A stretch of 64,000 nt of DNA, from contig JAPZUC010000009.1 of assembly GCA_027533455.1 (NCBI GenBank), positions 79,075-143,074 of the forward strand, given 5' to 3'. The notes under the pieces were generated by a model that saw nothing but the letters and a program-made list of their open reading frames with translations, did no database searches and was not told the origin of the DNA. The translations under genes were made by a program, and so were the position numbers. This DNA comes from Porphyrobacter sp. (lineage in GTDB: Bacteria > Pseudomonadota > Alphaproteobacteria > Sphingomonadales > Sphingomonadaceae). This document shows, piece by piece, positions 1-8,380 of this stretch (position 1 is its first letter; each line of letters opens with the position of its first letter).

Positions 1-771
1 CTGACGGCCGAGGAACGCGCGAGCGGAGTCGTCGCGGTCTCCTCGGGCAACCATGCGCAAGGCGTGGCGTGGAGCGCGCGGCGGCTCGGCATCAAGGCAA
101 CCATCGTGATGCCGCATAATGCGCCGGAGGTGAAGCTGGCGAACACCAGGGCTCTGGGGGCCGAAGTGGTGCTGTACCAGAGACCGGGAGAAGACCGCGA
201 TGCTGTCGCTGCCCGACTGATCGAACAGAATGGCGGCACCCTCGTTCACGCTTTCGGCGATCCGTGGGTGATCGAGGGACAGGGCAGCGCCGCCATCGAA
301 ATCGCCGCGCAATTGGGCCGCGCGCCTTCGCGGATTGTCGCCTGCTGCGGCGGCGGGGGGCTGACGGCGGGACTATCACTGGGCGCTCCGGACAGTGCGG
401 TGCATCCGGTCGAGCCGGTGGGCTGGGACATGGTCGGCCAATCGCTCGCCGCTGGCAGGATCGTGCCCGCCGCGCCCGATGCGCCCAAGACCATCTGCGA
501 CGCGCTCCAGCCGCTCGCGACCAAGCTGATCAACCTTGCCGTATTGCAGGGCCGGTCCGAGCCGGGCGTGGCCGTGACCGACGCAGAAGTGCGCGCCGCG
601 CAGCGGTTCGCCTTCGCCAATCTGCGGCTGGTGGTCGAACCCGGCGGCGCGGCGGCCTTGGCCGCGGCGCTGGCAGGCAAGGTGCCGGTCGATGAGGACA
701 CGGTGATCATGCTCACCGGCGGCAATGCCGATCCTGCGGCTTTTGCGGCGACCATCGCAGGGGACGGCTAG
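1..771 (+). CDS. Threonine/serine dehydratase-like PLP enzyme (5' end missing)
   Basis: The reading frame is open from the first base, so the N-terminus, including the Schiff-base lysine region, lies outside the window. The visible 256 residues belong to the fold-type II pyridoxal-phosphate family of threonine/serine dehydratases, which deaminate hydroxy-amino acids in the cytoplasm. Family signatures present are the substrate loop SSGNHAQG near the start and the glycine-rich phosphate loop CCGGGGLTAG about 115 residues in. There is a late segment VVEPGGAAALAA and a C-terminal MLTGGNAD. No ACT regulatory domain follows, which argues for a catabolic dehydratase or a serine racemase / hydroxyaspartate ammonia-lyase relative rather than the feedback-regulated biosynthetic IlvA. 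Substrate cannot be fixed from sequence. It ends about 275 bp before the helicase gene and looks like ordinary chromosomal content. Confidence 0.85.
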   Translation: MTAEERASGVVAVSSGNHAQGVAWSARRLGIKATIVMPHNAPEVKLANTRALGAEVVLYQRPGEDRDAVAARLIEQNGGTLVHAFGDPWVIEGQGSAAIEIAAQLGRAPSRIVACCGGGGLTAGLSLGAPDSAVHPVEPVGWDMVGQSLAAGRIVPAAPDAPKTICDALQPLATKLINLAVLQGRSEPGVAVTDAEVRAAQRFAFANLRLVVEPGGAAALAAALAGKVPVDEDTVIMLTGGNADPAAFAATIAGDG

Positions 772-853
772 ACCCGGGCTTGCTCCCCGCCAGACACCGC
801 TTGCCCCGCCTTCAACTCACTCCAGACCCCAGTTCGGAGGAGCAAAACCGGCG

Positions 854-869
854 TGTTTCACGTGGAACA
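854..869. other. parS: parS-like centromere site
   Basis: The 16-mer TGTTTCACGTGGAACA is the exact reverse complement of the Bacillus subtilis parS sequence TGTTCCACGTGAAACA, and differs at one base from the general consensus TGTTTCACGTGAAACA. ParB binds such sites to nucleate chromosome segregation. It lies between two genes in a 275-bp gap (772-1046) that otherwise holds only the helicase promoter region. In most bacteria parS sites cluster near oriC, so this suggests an origin-proximal chromosomal position. The sequence match is direct; function is inferred. Confidence 0.75.
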
Positions 870-1046
870 ACATGACCAGGCGGGCTATTTCGTCTCGCCG
901 TCACTTTTGACGCGCTAAAATCGCAGAATGCGCGTATGGGGCCCCCTCGCACAGGCGGACCGATAAGTGCTCTGCCTCTTTATACCCGGAACCACCGCGC
1001 CTACCGCAACGCGCCTGCGCGCCGTTCCAGACGAGTCCCCTCCCCT

Positions 1047-2825
1047 ATGACATTCCCCGCCCTGCCCGCCACCGTAGAAGCCGCCCTCACCGAGCGTGGT
1101 TACGAAACCGCCACCCCCGTGCAAGCCGAAGTGCTGCGCCCGGAAGCGGCGGGGCGCGATCTGGTCGTCTCGGCCCAGACCGGCTCGGGCAAGACTGTCG
1201 CCTTCGGCCTCGCCATGGTGCCGGAACTGCTTGATGATGCGGGACGAATCGGGTTTGCTCAGGCGCCCCTCGCGCTCGTCATCACCCCCACCCGGGAACT
1301 GGCATTGCAGGTCAGCCGCGAGCTTGAATGGCTCTACCAGCGCACCGGCGCGCGGGTGGCAACCTGTGTGGGCGGCATGAACCCCTCGGCCGAGCGCAAG
1401 GTGCTCCAGTCCGGCCCCGCCATCGTGGTCGGCACCCCCGGCCGCCTGCGCGACCATTTCGAACGCGGCGCGCTGAACCTGTCGAAGCTTGCGGTAGCAG
1501 TGCTCGATGAAGCCGACGAAATGCTCGACATGGGCTTCCGCGAGGAGCTTGAAGCGATCCTCGACGGCACCCCCGACACCCGCCGCACGCTGCTGTTCTC
1601 GGCAACCATGCCGCGCCCGATCGAAGCGCTCGCCCGCCGTTACCAGACCGACGCGCTGCGCATCGCCACCATCAGCGAAGGCCGCGGCCACGGCGACATC
1701 GCCTATCAGGCCGTGACCGTCTCCCCGCCCGAGGTGGAGAACGCGGTGGTCAACCTGCTCCGCTTCCACGAGGCGGAAACCTCGATGCTGTTCTGCGCCA
1801 CGCGAGAGAAAGTGCGGCATCTCCACGCGACCTTACAAGAGCGCGGCTTTGCCGTCGTCGCACTGTCGGGCGAACATTCGCAGCAGGAGCGCAACCAGGC
1901 TCTGCAGGCGCTGCGCGATGGCCGTGCGCGGGTTTGCGTCGCCACCGATGTCGCTGCGCGCGGGATCGATCTGCCGACGCTGAGCCTTGTGGTCCATGTC
2001 GAAATTCCCCGGGATGCCGAGACCTTGCAGCACCGTTCGGGCCGCACCGGCCGCGCAGGCCGCAAGGGCATCGCCGTGCTGATCGTCCCCTTCTCGGCCC
2101 GCCGCCGGGTCGAGCAGATGCTGGGCCGCGCCCAGATCAACGCCGAGTGGCAGGACGTGCCCGACCGCGAAATGATTGCCGAGCGCGATCGTGAGCGCCT
2201 GCTCGGCAAGCTGCTTGCCCCGACCGATTTCGACGATGCTGACCGCGAGCTGGCCCACCGCCTGCTCGCCGAGCGTAGCGCGGAAGATATCGCCGCGATG
2301 CTTGTCCACGCCCACCGCGCGCGGATGCCCGAGCCCGAGGACCTGATCGCCAACTCCCCGCAGGCCCGCGCCGAAGCGCAGAAGGAACGCCACCGCCCCG
2401 GTTTCGAGGACACGGTGTGGTTCCGCATGGATATCGGCCGCAGCAATGGTGCCGATCCGCGCTGGCTGCTGCCGCTGATCTGTCGCCGCGGGCATATCAC
2501 CCGCAACGAGATCGGCGCAATCCGCATCGGGCAGGCCGAGACCTATTTCCAGATCCCGCGCACGATCGCCGACAAATATGCCGCCGCCGCCGCCCGCACC
2601 GCTGAACCGCAGGGCGACGAGGAGGTCGTGCATATCGAACGCTCGGAAGCCGGCCCGCGCGAAGCCGCGCGCAGCAACCGCCAGCGGCGCCCCTCGCGCA
2701 GCAGCGCCGACAATGCCTTCGTGAAGGCCAAGGCGCCTGCGCGCAGCTTCAGCAAGCCCGGCGCCGGCCCCAACCCCGGTAAGCCCGCCCACCACAAGCA
2801 CAAGCGCAAGTTCAAGCCGACCTGA
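1047..2825 (+). CDS. DEAD-box ATP-dependent RNA helicase (DbpA/DeaD type)
   Basis: Cytoplasmic RNA helicase of 592 residues, probably acting in ribosome assembly or RNA turnover. All core motifs are visible: a Q-motif (ETATPVQAEVL), Walker A AQTGSGKT (residues 43-50), PTRELALQ, TPGRLRDH, the DEAD box at residues 154-157, SAT, and the second RecA-domain motifs ATDVAARGIDLP and HRSGRTGRAGRKG. A C-terminal DbpA-like RNA-binding domain (about residues 455-510) follows, then a long Arg/Lys/Ser-rich basic tail. The ATG at 1047 is chosen because the helicase homology begins at once after it; an in-frame ATG at 936 would add 37 residues of non-conserved sequence. GC-rich with no sign of transfer. Confidence 0.93.
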   Translation: MTFPALPATVEAALTERGYETATPVQAEVLRPEAAGRDLVVSAQTGSGKTVAFGLAMVPELLDDAGRIGFAQAPLALVITPTRELALQVSRELEWLYQRTGARVATCVGGMNPSAERKVLQSGPAIVVGTPGRLRDHFERGALNLSKLAVAVLDEADEMLDMGFREELEAILDGTPDTRRTLLFSATMPRPIEALARRYQTDALRIATISEGRGHGDIAYQAVTVSPPEVENAVVNLLRFHEAETSMLFCATREKVRHLHATLQERGFAVVALSGEHSQQERNQALQALRDGRARVCVATDVAARGIDLPTLSLVVHVEIPRDAETLQHRSGRTGRAGRKGIAVLIVPFSARRRVEQMLGRAQINAEWQDVPDREMIAERDRERLLGKLLAPTDFDDADRELAHRLLAERSAEDIAAMLVHAHRARMPEPEDLIANSPQARAEAQKERHRPGFEDTVWFRMDIGRSNGADPRWLLPLICRRGHITRNEIGAIRIGQAETYFQIPRTIADKYAAAAARTAEPQGDEEVVHIERSEAGPREAARSNRQRRPSRSSADNAFVKAKAPARSFSKPGAGPNPGKPAHHKHKRKFKPT

Positions 2826-2901
2826 GGCTGCGCCTATGAACTGGGTGATGTGAGGCGGCTCATATGAGGCGGCCCGTCATCATACGTATCCTGTGGCTGA
2901 A

Positions 2902-2916
2902 AGATGGTAGCGGAGG
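2902..2916. repeat. Copy 1 of a 15-bp repeat matching the tRNA-Met 3' end
   Basis: AGATGGTAGCGGAGG occurs here and again, identical, at 3175-3189, which is 273 bp away. Read on the minus strand, TGGTAGCGGAGG is the last 12 bases (CCTCCGCTACCA) of the alphaproteobacterial elongator tRNA-Met(CAT). With the longer copy it brackets a short palindrome-rich segment and may be the scar of an earlier insertion. The repeat is seen directly; the att interpretation is inference. Confidence 0.5.
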
Positions 2917-2963
2917 TGCGTCGGGAACGGCGCACTTCTGCCCTTTTCGGCCCCTAAACGCAC

Positions 2964-3139
2964 CGTGCCAACGTGGCACGTCTGGCACACCACCCGCTCG
3001 TCACGATTTGGCACGATAGCTCCGTTAACGGCAGGATCACGCCAAATCGTGACAAAAAGGGAATGCGGACTTGATTCCCACTTCTTCCGGCATACGGAAA
3101 GGTCAATATAACGGAGGGGAACGTGCCATCCTTGGCACG
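2964..3139. repeat. Cluster of TGGCACG motifs, two as inverted pairs
   Basis: TGGCAC(G) occurs on the plus strand at 2974-2980, 2983-2988, 3009-3015 and 3133-3139, and on the minus strand at 2964-2970 and 3122-3128. The outer pairs form palindromes CGTGCCA-N3-TGGCACG (2964-2980) and CGTGCCA-N4-TGGCACG (3122-3139). Six copies in 176 bp suggest an iterated protein-binding site such as recombinase or excisionase arm sites, or an operator array. No protein is assigned. Confidence 0.55.
3000..3053. other. 54-bp nested dyad
   Basis: The arms GTCACGATTTGGC (3000-3012) and GCCAAATCGTGAC (3041-3053) are perfect reverse complements. The palindrome CCGTTAACGG (3022-3031) sits exactly on the same centre. 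The intervening 9-bp stretches are not complementary, so the symmetry is nested rather than one continuous hairpin. The 28-base loop and lack of a strong T-run argue against a simple terminator. A recombination, replication or regulatory binding site is more likely. Confidence 0.55.
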
Positions 3140-3177
3140 GCCGTCTTAACAGAAACGACGGTTTTCTGGGATGCAGA

Positions 3178-3197
3178 TGGTAGCGGAGGAGGGACTC
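3178..3197 (-). other. tRNA-Met(CAT) 3'-end fragment, probable attachment site
   Basis: On the minus strand this 20-mer ends in CCTCCTCCGCTACCA, matching the T-stem, acceptor stem and CCA end of the elongator tRNA-Met that begins GGCGGAG in alphaproteobacteria. The match stops at the T-loop and the rest of the tRNA is absent. Tyrosine-recombinase elements inserting into the 3' end of a tRNA gene leave exactly such a displaced fragment at one end. The orientation predicts that the element extends to the right and that the intact tRNA lies at its right end, beyond this window. The sequence change immediately to the right (lower GC) agrees. Confidence 0.6.
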
Positions 3198-3252
3198 TTG
3201 CCAAGTCCTAAGATATTGATTTATAGTATTTCTTCTGACTTTCCACAAAATC

Positions 3253-3279
3253 TACCCCCATCGGTACCCCCACGATGGG
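3253..3279. repeat. TACCCCCA direct repeats and short hairpin near the att fragment
   Basis: TACCCCCA occurs at 3253-3260 and again at 3265-3272, 12 bp apart. The overlapping arms CCCATCG (3257-3263) and CGATGGG (3273-3279) can also pair. Spaced GGGGGTA-type repeats are common at the ends of tRNA-inserted islands next to tyrosine integrases. Their position 55 bp inside the tRNA-Met fragment fits an island end. No integrase gene is found beside them, so this end may be the integrase-distal one or a decayed one. Confidence 0.4.
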
Positions 3280-3836
3280 ACCTTTGCGTCGAGCCGCGCC
3301 AGCGATGCGGCAGGACCATTTTACGCGATGGTTGCGGCATATTCCGCCTTGAAGGTGCAGAGCATTTATCAGCACAACCGCTGGCCGGTTTCAGCCACGT
3401 CGGATTGGCAATAAACAAGATTTAAAATAACAAAAATGCAAGTCAATTTTTTGGGCAATGACAGCAAGCAAAAAATTTCGAAAGAAACTTTAAAGTTCAG
3501 ACGCCGATTTTTTGTCTATCCTTTCGAGTTGGGTGCCGGATGAAGAAAGCTGCAGTTCCTGCGACTTTCAGCATTTACGAGGTGCAGCGCTTGTTGTCAC
3601 TCGTCGTGTGGACATTTAGCCACTAGCGCAGGCCGAATGGAAGCCCTACCCACTTGTGAATAGTCGGCCAGCCTAGCCGCAATCACGACGCAAAGAAGTT
3701 GGCGCAGTGGCCTTGAGGTCGGGATTGCCAGGTGGGCTCCGCCACCGGATTAAAAACATTCACGCTTGATTGTAAGTGTGATGAGTGCATAAGTTCGACC
3801 AAAGCGACAGCCAAGCTGCGCGTTGGGAGAGTGTCC

Positions 3837-5306
3837 ATGCATAAGGCTCCGCTTGCGGCTGTCGTCGGCCGAGGGAAACTGCCGCTCGGTTTGAAATTGC
3901 GCTACGCTGCCGGAGGTATGGTAGAGGGGGTCATCAACAATGCCCTGCCCACATTCCTACTTTTTTATGTCACCTCAGTTGTTGGCATGTCGGGAGCTCT
4001 TGCCGGTCTAGCAATCGCAATTGGCACAATTGTCGATGCGCTCCTTGACCCCTTGATTGGATCGCGCAGCGATAATCTGCATACGCGGTTGGGTCGGCGG
4101 CTACCGTTTATGTTGGCTGGATTGCCGATTGCGGCGGTCACCCTAGTTTTGACATTTGCGCTTCCAAGCAGTTGGCCGGAACCTTTGCTGTTTACGTGGC
4201 TCACCCTTGTTTCCATCGTGCTGCGCACTTCGCTATCGCTTTACGGGATTCCCTACCAAGCAGTGGCTGCCGAATTGACCGAGGACTACACTGAGCGGTC
4301 GAACATTATGGCTCTGCGCTGGGGCGCCGGCCTCGTTGCAGGATTGTTCACCGTCGCTATCGGCTTCAACCTCTTCTTCGTTGGCGAAGGCGGTCTGTCT
4401 AAGGCTGTTGCTTACCTGCCATTCGGGGTCACGATAGCGACTCTCGCCACACTGGCCGGAGCCATGGGATGCTGGGCGGTGTACCAAAGCCGCAACCTTC
4501 AGCATCAACCCGTCGCAGATTCAGATTATGGCGGTTTACGGGTATTTCGCGAGGTCGGCGAGGTATTCAAGAATCCCTCATTTCGCGCGCTTGCTTCGGC
4601 TGCCTTGCTGCTGCTGTCATCTCTGTCCTTTCATCAAGGGCTGGGAATTCACGCCGGAACGTTATTTTGGCGCCTTGAGGAAAGCCAGTTGCAAATCTTG
4701 CCACTTGTGACGTTGGTCGGTCTCGTGTTCGGAACCCCGCTTTCCGCTCCGTTGTCTAAGCGTTTTGGCAAGCGCAGCGTTGCGATCGTTGGCTTCAGCA
4801 CCCTTTTTCTCACCTATCTGCTACCTCCGACCCTTCGCGTGACAGGATTGCTTCCCTTAGAAGGGATGGCGCTGGTCTCGTTGCTCGCCGTCAATGCATT
4901 CATTGTGGGCGCCTTGATGTCGGCTGCGGTGATCGCCGTCTCTTCAATGCTGGCGGATGCGACCGACGAGCACGAGTATCTGTTTGGCGCTCGCCGGGAG
5001 GGGCTGTACTTTGCATCATGGTTGTTTGCGGGGAAGACAGCTGGGGGTCTTGGTGTTTTGGGCGCCGGCCTGATCCTCCAGTTTGTCAACTTTCCGACAT
5101 CGGCAGCGGATGTTGCGGCGCGCGTGGTATCGGCGCAGTCATTAACCCAGTTCGGCCTCTTCTATGGCCTAGTACCCGGCGTTCTCGCTCTGGGCAGTGT
5201 GATCGCCATGCTATTCTATCGGCTTACCGCTGCAAAGCATTCGGCCATAGTCGATGAGCTGCACATCCGTCGTGGTGAGCGTCAGCACGCCGACTTAGAA
5301 ACCTGA
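3837..5306 (+). CDS. GPH-family sugar:cation symporter (MFS)
   Basis: Inner-membrane transporter of 489 residues, likely importing a glycoside or oligosaccharide with a cation. It shows about twelve hydrophobic segments. The glycoside-pentoside-hexuronide signature is present early: DALLDPLIGSRSD followed by TRLGRRLPFMLAG, the cytoplasmic loop between helices 2 and 3. The ATG at 3837 is chosen because GGGAGA lies six bases upstream and the usual short N-terminus follows; an in-frame start at 3732 would add 35 Cys-rich residues atypical of the family. The rhamnosidase gene starts 20 bp downstream on the same strand, so the two are probably co-transcribed and the transported substrate is probably a rhamnoside. 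GC is lower than on the chromosomal side. Confidence 0.85.
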   Translation: MHKAPLAAVVGRGKLPLGLKLRYAAGGMVEGVINNALPTFLLFYVTSVVGMSGALAGLAIAIGTIVDALLDPLIGSRSDNLHTRLGRRLPFMLAGLPIAAVTLVLTFALPSSWPEPLLFTWLTLVSIVLRTSLSLYGIPYQAVAAELTEDYTERSNIMALRWGAGLVAGLFTVAIGFNLFFVGEGGLSKAVAYLPFGVTIATLATLAGAMGCWAVYQSRNLQHQPVADSDYGGLRVFREVGEVFKNPSFRALASAALLLLSSLSFHQGLGIHAGTLFWRLEESQLQILPLVTLVGLVFGTPLSAPLSKRFGKRSVAIVGFSTLFLTYLLPPTLRVTGLLPLEGMALVSLLAVNAFIVGALMSAAVIAVSSMLADATDEHEYLFGARREGLYFASWLFAGKTAGGLGVLGAGLILQFVNFPTSAADVAARVVSAQSLTQFGLFYGLVPGVLALGSVIAMLFYRLTAAKHSAIVDELHIRRGERQHADLET

Positions 5307-5326
5307 TCAGACCGAGTAATTTTGCC

Positions 5327-8300
5327 ATGACCACAACGCAGCTGATTATCGGCGATCTGAAAGTCGCACATGCAAGCAATCCAATCGGCATCGACGATTG
5401 TCAGCCGCTGCTGTCATGGCGCGTCTTGTCGCCCCGTACTGGCGAACAGAGCGCTTATCGTATCCTTGTCGCCTCGAGTGCAGAGCAACTTGAAGCTGGA
5501 GTGGGCGACCTCTGGGATAGCGGCAAGGTGTTTAATAGCTGCTCGCTCGGAGTTGCCTATGGCGGATTGCCGCTCGCCTCGAGGCAACGGTGCTATTGGC
5601 AAGTAACCGTTTGGGACGCTGATGGGCAGCCATCATGCAGTGGGGAGACAGCTTTCTGGGAGATGGGCCTGCTTAATCAAGAAGATTGGCGCGGAGAATG
5701 GCTGGCGGCAGAAACTGCCGATGAGCGCGACCAGCGCAGCCTGAAACCGCTGTGGTTCGGTGATGTACCGGGGCCCGCGACCTTTCTCTGCAGTGCTGAG
5801 ATCCCTGTTGAAGGCGAAGTGGAACTGGTGCTTGCGAGTGATGGCATTATTGTATCAGTGACATGCAATGGTGAAACCATGCACGTCCCGGCGTGGTCTG
5901 AGCATGCTTTTGGCAATCCCCCGCCGCTTAAGTTCGCATTTTTCGCAAAGGCCGGGCAGTCAGAAGTTAGTGTCGTTGCGAGGAGCCAGCCCAACCCGTT
6001 GTTTAAGCAAACGATCGCACTTTCTGGTTGGCTGAAAATTCCCACTGGCGAAGGTGGCGTCACCCATTGTGCAATCGGCGCATGGGAGACGCGGACCGAA
6101 CAAGAACCTCACGGCAACATGGCAACACGTGTTGCTGACCGTGCGCACCTCGTGCAGCCTGCGAGTGCGGCGCGACTGCTCCGTTACGAATTTGACCAGG
6201 CGTCCGGCGTCAAATCTGCTCGGCTCTATGTGGCTGCACTGGGCGGGTACGACATTCATATAAACGGCCAGCGTGTCGGCATTGACCAACTGCAAGCCGA
6301 ACCAACCGAATATCGCGATTTCATTCCCTACCGGACCTATGACGTCAGCGATTTGATTCTGTCGGGCCCGAACGCAATTGCGGCAACCGTGGCCGATGGC
6401 TTTTATGCAAGCTATACGGCGCCAGAGGGTCGCTATCTTTTCGGGCCTCCGCCCCGCCGCCTTCGCGCAATGCTCCTGATTGAAGGTACCGATGGACCAA
6501 CCCAATGGGTTGTGACGGGATCTGATTGGCGGTCCGCGCCCTCGTGCATCACCCAATCCGAAATCTACAATGGAGAGCACGTTGATTTCCGGCTCGATCA
6601 GCCCGGGTGGGACCGCTCCGGCTTTGATGATAGTCACTGGGAGCCTTGTTGGTCAGCCCCGAGGCCAAGCGGAAAACTAGTCGCCCCTCTGGCGCCTCCG
6701 ATCCGTGCAACTGCGTCCATAGCGCCCATTACGATCCGCCGCGCCGGCGACGCGCGTTTCATTGTCGATTTTGGGCAAAACTTTGCCGGTCGAGTTCAGT
6801 TACGTGCTTGCGGCGTTGCAGGACAGCTAGTCGTCATTCGTCACGCGGAAACGCTGGATGAGGCAGGTGAACTTGACGTTCGCAATCTCCGTGCCGCTGA
6901 TGCCACCGATAGGTACATCCTGCGCGACAATGCGCCGATCATGCTCGAGCCACGCTTCACCTATCATGGCTTTCGATATGCTGAGATTAGCGGCGTTGAG
7001 AATCTCGACAGCTGTGACATTGAAGGCAAGGTACTTTCTAGCAATTTGCTCGAAACCGGACAGATTACGGTCGACAACACCATCGTACAGAAATTGTGGC
7101 AAAACACGATCTGGAGCCAGCGGTCCAATTTCGTCGGCATCCCGACTGACTGTCCCCAACGCGATGAGCGGCTTGGCTGGACAGGCGATGCACAGATTTT
7201 CTGGGACACAGCCGCTTACAATATGGACGTGGCAAGCTTTACCAGGTCTTACTGCCGCGAAATGCGTGCCGCCCAGCGTGCGGGGGGAGCATTTCCCGTC
7301 TGGGCTCCAATGGCGCGATTTGCGCACCCGGTGCTTGAAATGTCGACGCCGGGTTGGGCCGATGCGGGGGTTGAACTGCCCTATGTCAGCTATCTGCATT
7401 CCGGGGACCGCACCATAATCGACGAGAACTGGGACGCGATGGAGCGCTATGTGGCCAGCATCCTCGCGGTCAACCCAGACGGCATCTGGAGCGAAGAGAG
7501 GGGCGCCGACTTCGGCGATCATCTTGCGCTCGATGGTGTTGCTTTCGGACCACCGACTACACCGCTCGACCTTATCGGCACCGCGATGCTGGCGCGCTCT
7601 ACGGCCCGCCTTGTAGCGATGGCGGCGTGGACAAAGCGCAAGGAGCAAGGCGCTTACTGGAATGCGACCTTTGACAAGGTGAGGTCAGCCTTTGCGCGCT
7701 CCTTCATCGATGACCACGGCGTCGTGGGGAACGGAAGTCAGACGAGTTACATCTTGGCTTTGCGCTTCGGTCTTGTCCCCGAGACGATTAGACCACTTGT
7801 CGCACGCAATCTGGCAGAAGCAATCCGCGCGCGCGGTACACTACTGACCACCGGTTTCCTCGGCACGCCTCTGGCGCTCGATGTGCTGGCGGACATCGGA
7901 GAGGTGGAGCTGGCTTACTCGCTGCTCCTGCGTACCGAATTTCCCTCATGGGGGTATATGGTGGCCAAGGGCGCGACCACTATCTGGGAGCGCTGGAACG
8001 GCGATACCGGTGATGTGGCCATGAATTCCTTCAACCACTACGCTCTCGGAGCGGTTTGCGCCTTCCTGTACCGCAGAATGTGCGGCATTAAACCACTTGC
8101 GCCGGGTTTTGGCAGGATCCGTGTTGCCCCACTACCGGATCGCAGGATCCCCGCCGCGCGTGCCAGCTATGCCAGTGCGATGGGCGAAATCATTAGCGGG
8201 TGGGCTTGGGAAAAGGGGCTTCTAAACGTGTCCGTCACGATCCCACCAAATGCGCAGGCAGTTGTCGTCCTGCCGGGCCAAGCTATCAAGGGCACCGGCT

Positions 8301-8380
8301 CGCTAACTTATGATCCAAGGACCGGAAACTCTTCCGGCGAAGTCGGCCCCGGTGATTGGTGCTTCGTCACCCAGCCCTAG
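5327..8380 (+). CDS. Alpha-L-rhamnosidase, GH78
   Basis: A 1,017-residue enzyme that removes terminal alpha-L-rhamnose from glycosides by an inverting mechanism. Domain order matches bacterial GH78: an N-terminal fibronectin-like region with LLSWRV and YRILVASS, beta-sandwich domains around residues 170-480, an (alpha/alpha)6 catalytic barrel from about 490 to 850, and a C-terminal beta domain. The motif DERLGWTGDA carries the expected general acid (E614), and TTIWERWNG carries the expected base (E888). No signal peptide is visible, so it is probably cytoplasmic and acts on imported substrate. It follows the GPH transporter closely. The stop overlaps the convergent GH43 gene by four bases. 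Confidence 0.93.
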   Translation: MTTTQLIIGDLKVAHASNPIGIDDCQPLLSWRVLSPRTGEQSAYRILVASSAEQLEAGVGDLWDSGKVFNSCSLGVAYGGLPLASRQRCYWQVTVWDADGQPSCSGETAFWEMGLLNQEDWRGEWLAAETADERDQRSLKPLWFGDVPGPATFLCSAEIPVEGEVELVLASDGIIVSVTCNGETMHVPAWSEHAFGNPPPLKFAFFAKAGQSEVSVVARSQPNPLFKQTIALSGWLKIPTGEGGVTHCAIGAWETRTEQEPHGNMATRVADRAHLVQPASAARLLRYEFDQASGVKSARLYVAALGGYDIHINGQRVGIDQLQAEPTEYRDFIPYRTYDVSDLILSGPNAIAATVADGFYASYTAPEGRYLFGPPPRRLRAMLLIEGTDGPTQWVVTGSDWRSAPSCITQSEIYNGEHVDFRLDQPGWDRSGFDDSHWEPCWSAPRPSGKLVAPLAPPIRATASIAPITIRRAGDARFIVDFGQNFAGRVQLRACGVAGQLVVIRHAETLDEAGELDVRNLRAADATDRYILRDNAPIMLEPRFTYHGFRYAEISGVENLDSCDIEGKVLSSNLLETGQITVDNTIVQKLWQNTIWSQRSNFVGIPTDCPQRDERLGWTGDAQIFWDTAAYNMDVASFTRSYCREMRAAQRAGGAFPVWAPMARFAHPVLEMSTPGWADAGVELPYVSYLHSGDRTIIDENWDAMERYVASILAVNPDGIWSEERGADFGDHLALDGVAFGPPTTPLDLIGTAMLARSTARLVAMAAWTKRKEQGAYWNATFDKVRSAFARSFIDDHGVVGNGSQTSYILALRFGLVPETIRPLVARNLAEAIRARGTLLTTGFLGTPLALDVLADIGEVELAYSLLLRTEFPSWGYMVAKGATTIWERWNGDTGDVAMNSFNHYALGAVCAFLYRRMCGIKPLAPGFGRIRVAPLPDRRIPAARASYASAMGEIISGWAWEKGLLNVSVTIPPNAQAVVVLPGQAIKGTGSLTYDPRTGNSSGEVGPGDWCFVTQP

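Larger units (their letters stand above)
2826..3836. other. Gene-free stretch, probable element boundary
   Basis: About 1 kb without a convincing gene. It contains two copies of a tRNA-Met 3' end, six TGGCAC motifs, a long dyad and TACCCCCA direct repeats, listed separately. Base composition drops sharply after about 3,200, with several A/T runs around 3,420-3,520 that are unlike the GC-rich helicase side. Short open frames on both strands have no recognisable family. Near 3,540 a 27-codon frame starts with ATG and ends before 3,640, but nothing supports expression. The last 150 bases should hold the promoter of the transporter gene, though I cannot place -35 and -10 boxes confidently. Confidence 0.6.

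Noticed and set aside
2880..3248. Minus-strand open frame of 122 codons in the boundary region
   Set aside because: It runs across palindromes and both tRNA-Met fragments, lacks a ribosome-binding site and resembles no family.
3200..3836. Integrase gene at the island end
   Set aside because: No open frame shows tyrosine-recombinase motifs here; only repeats typical of such ends are seen.
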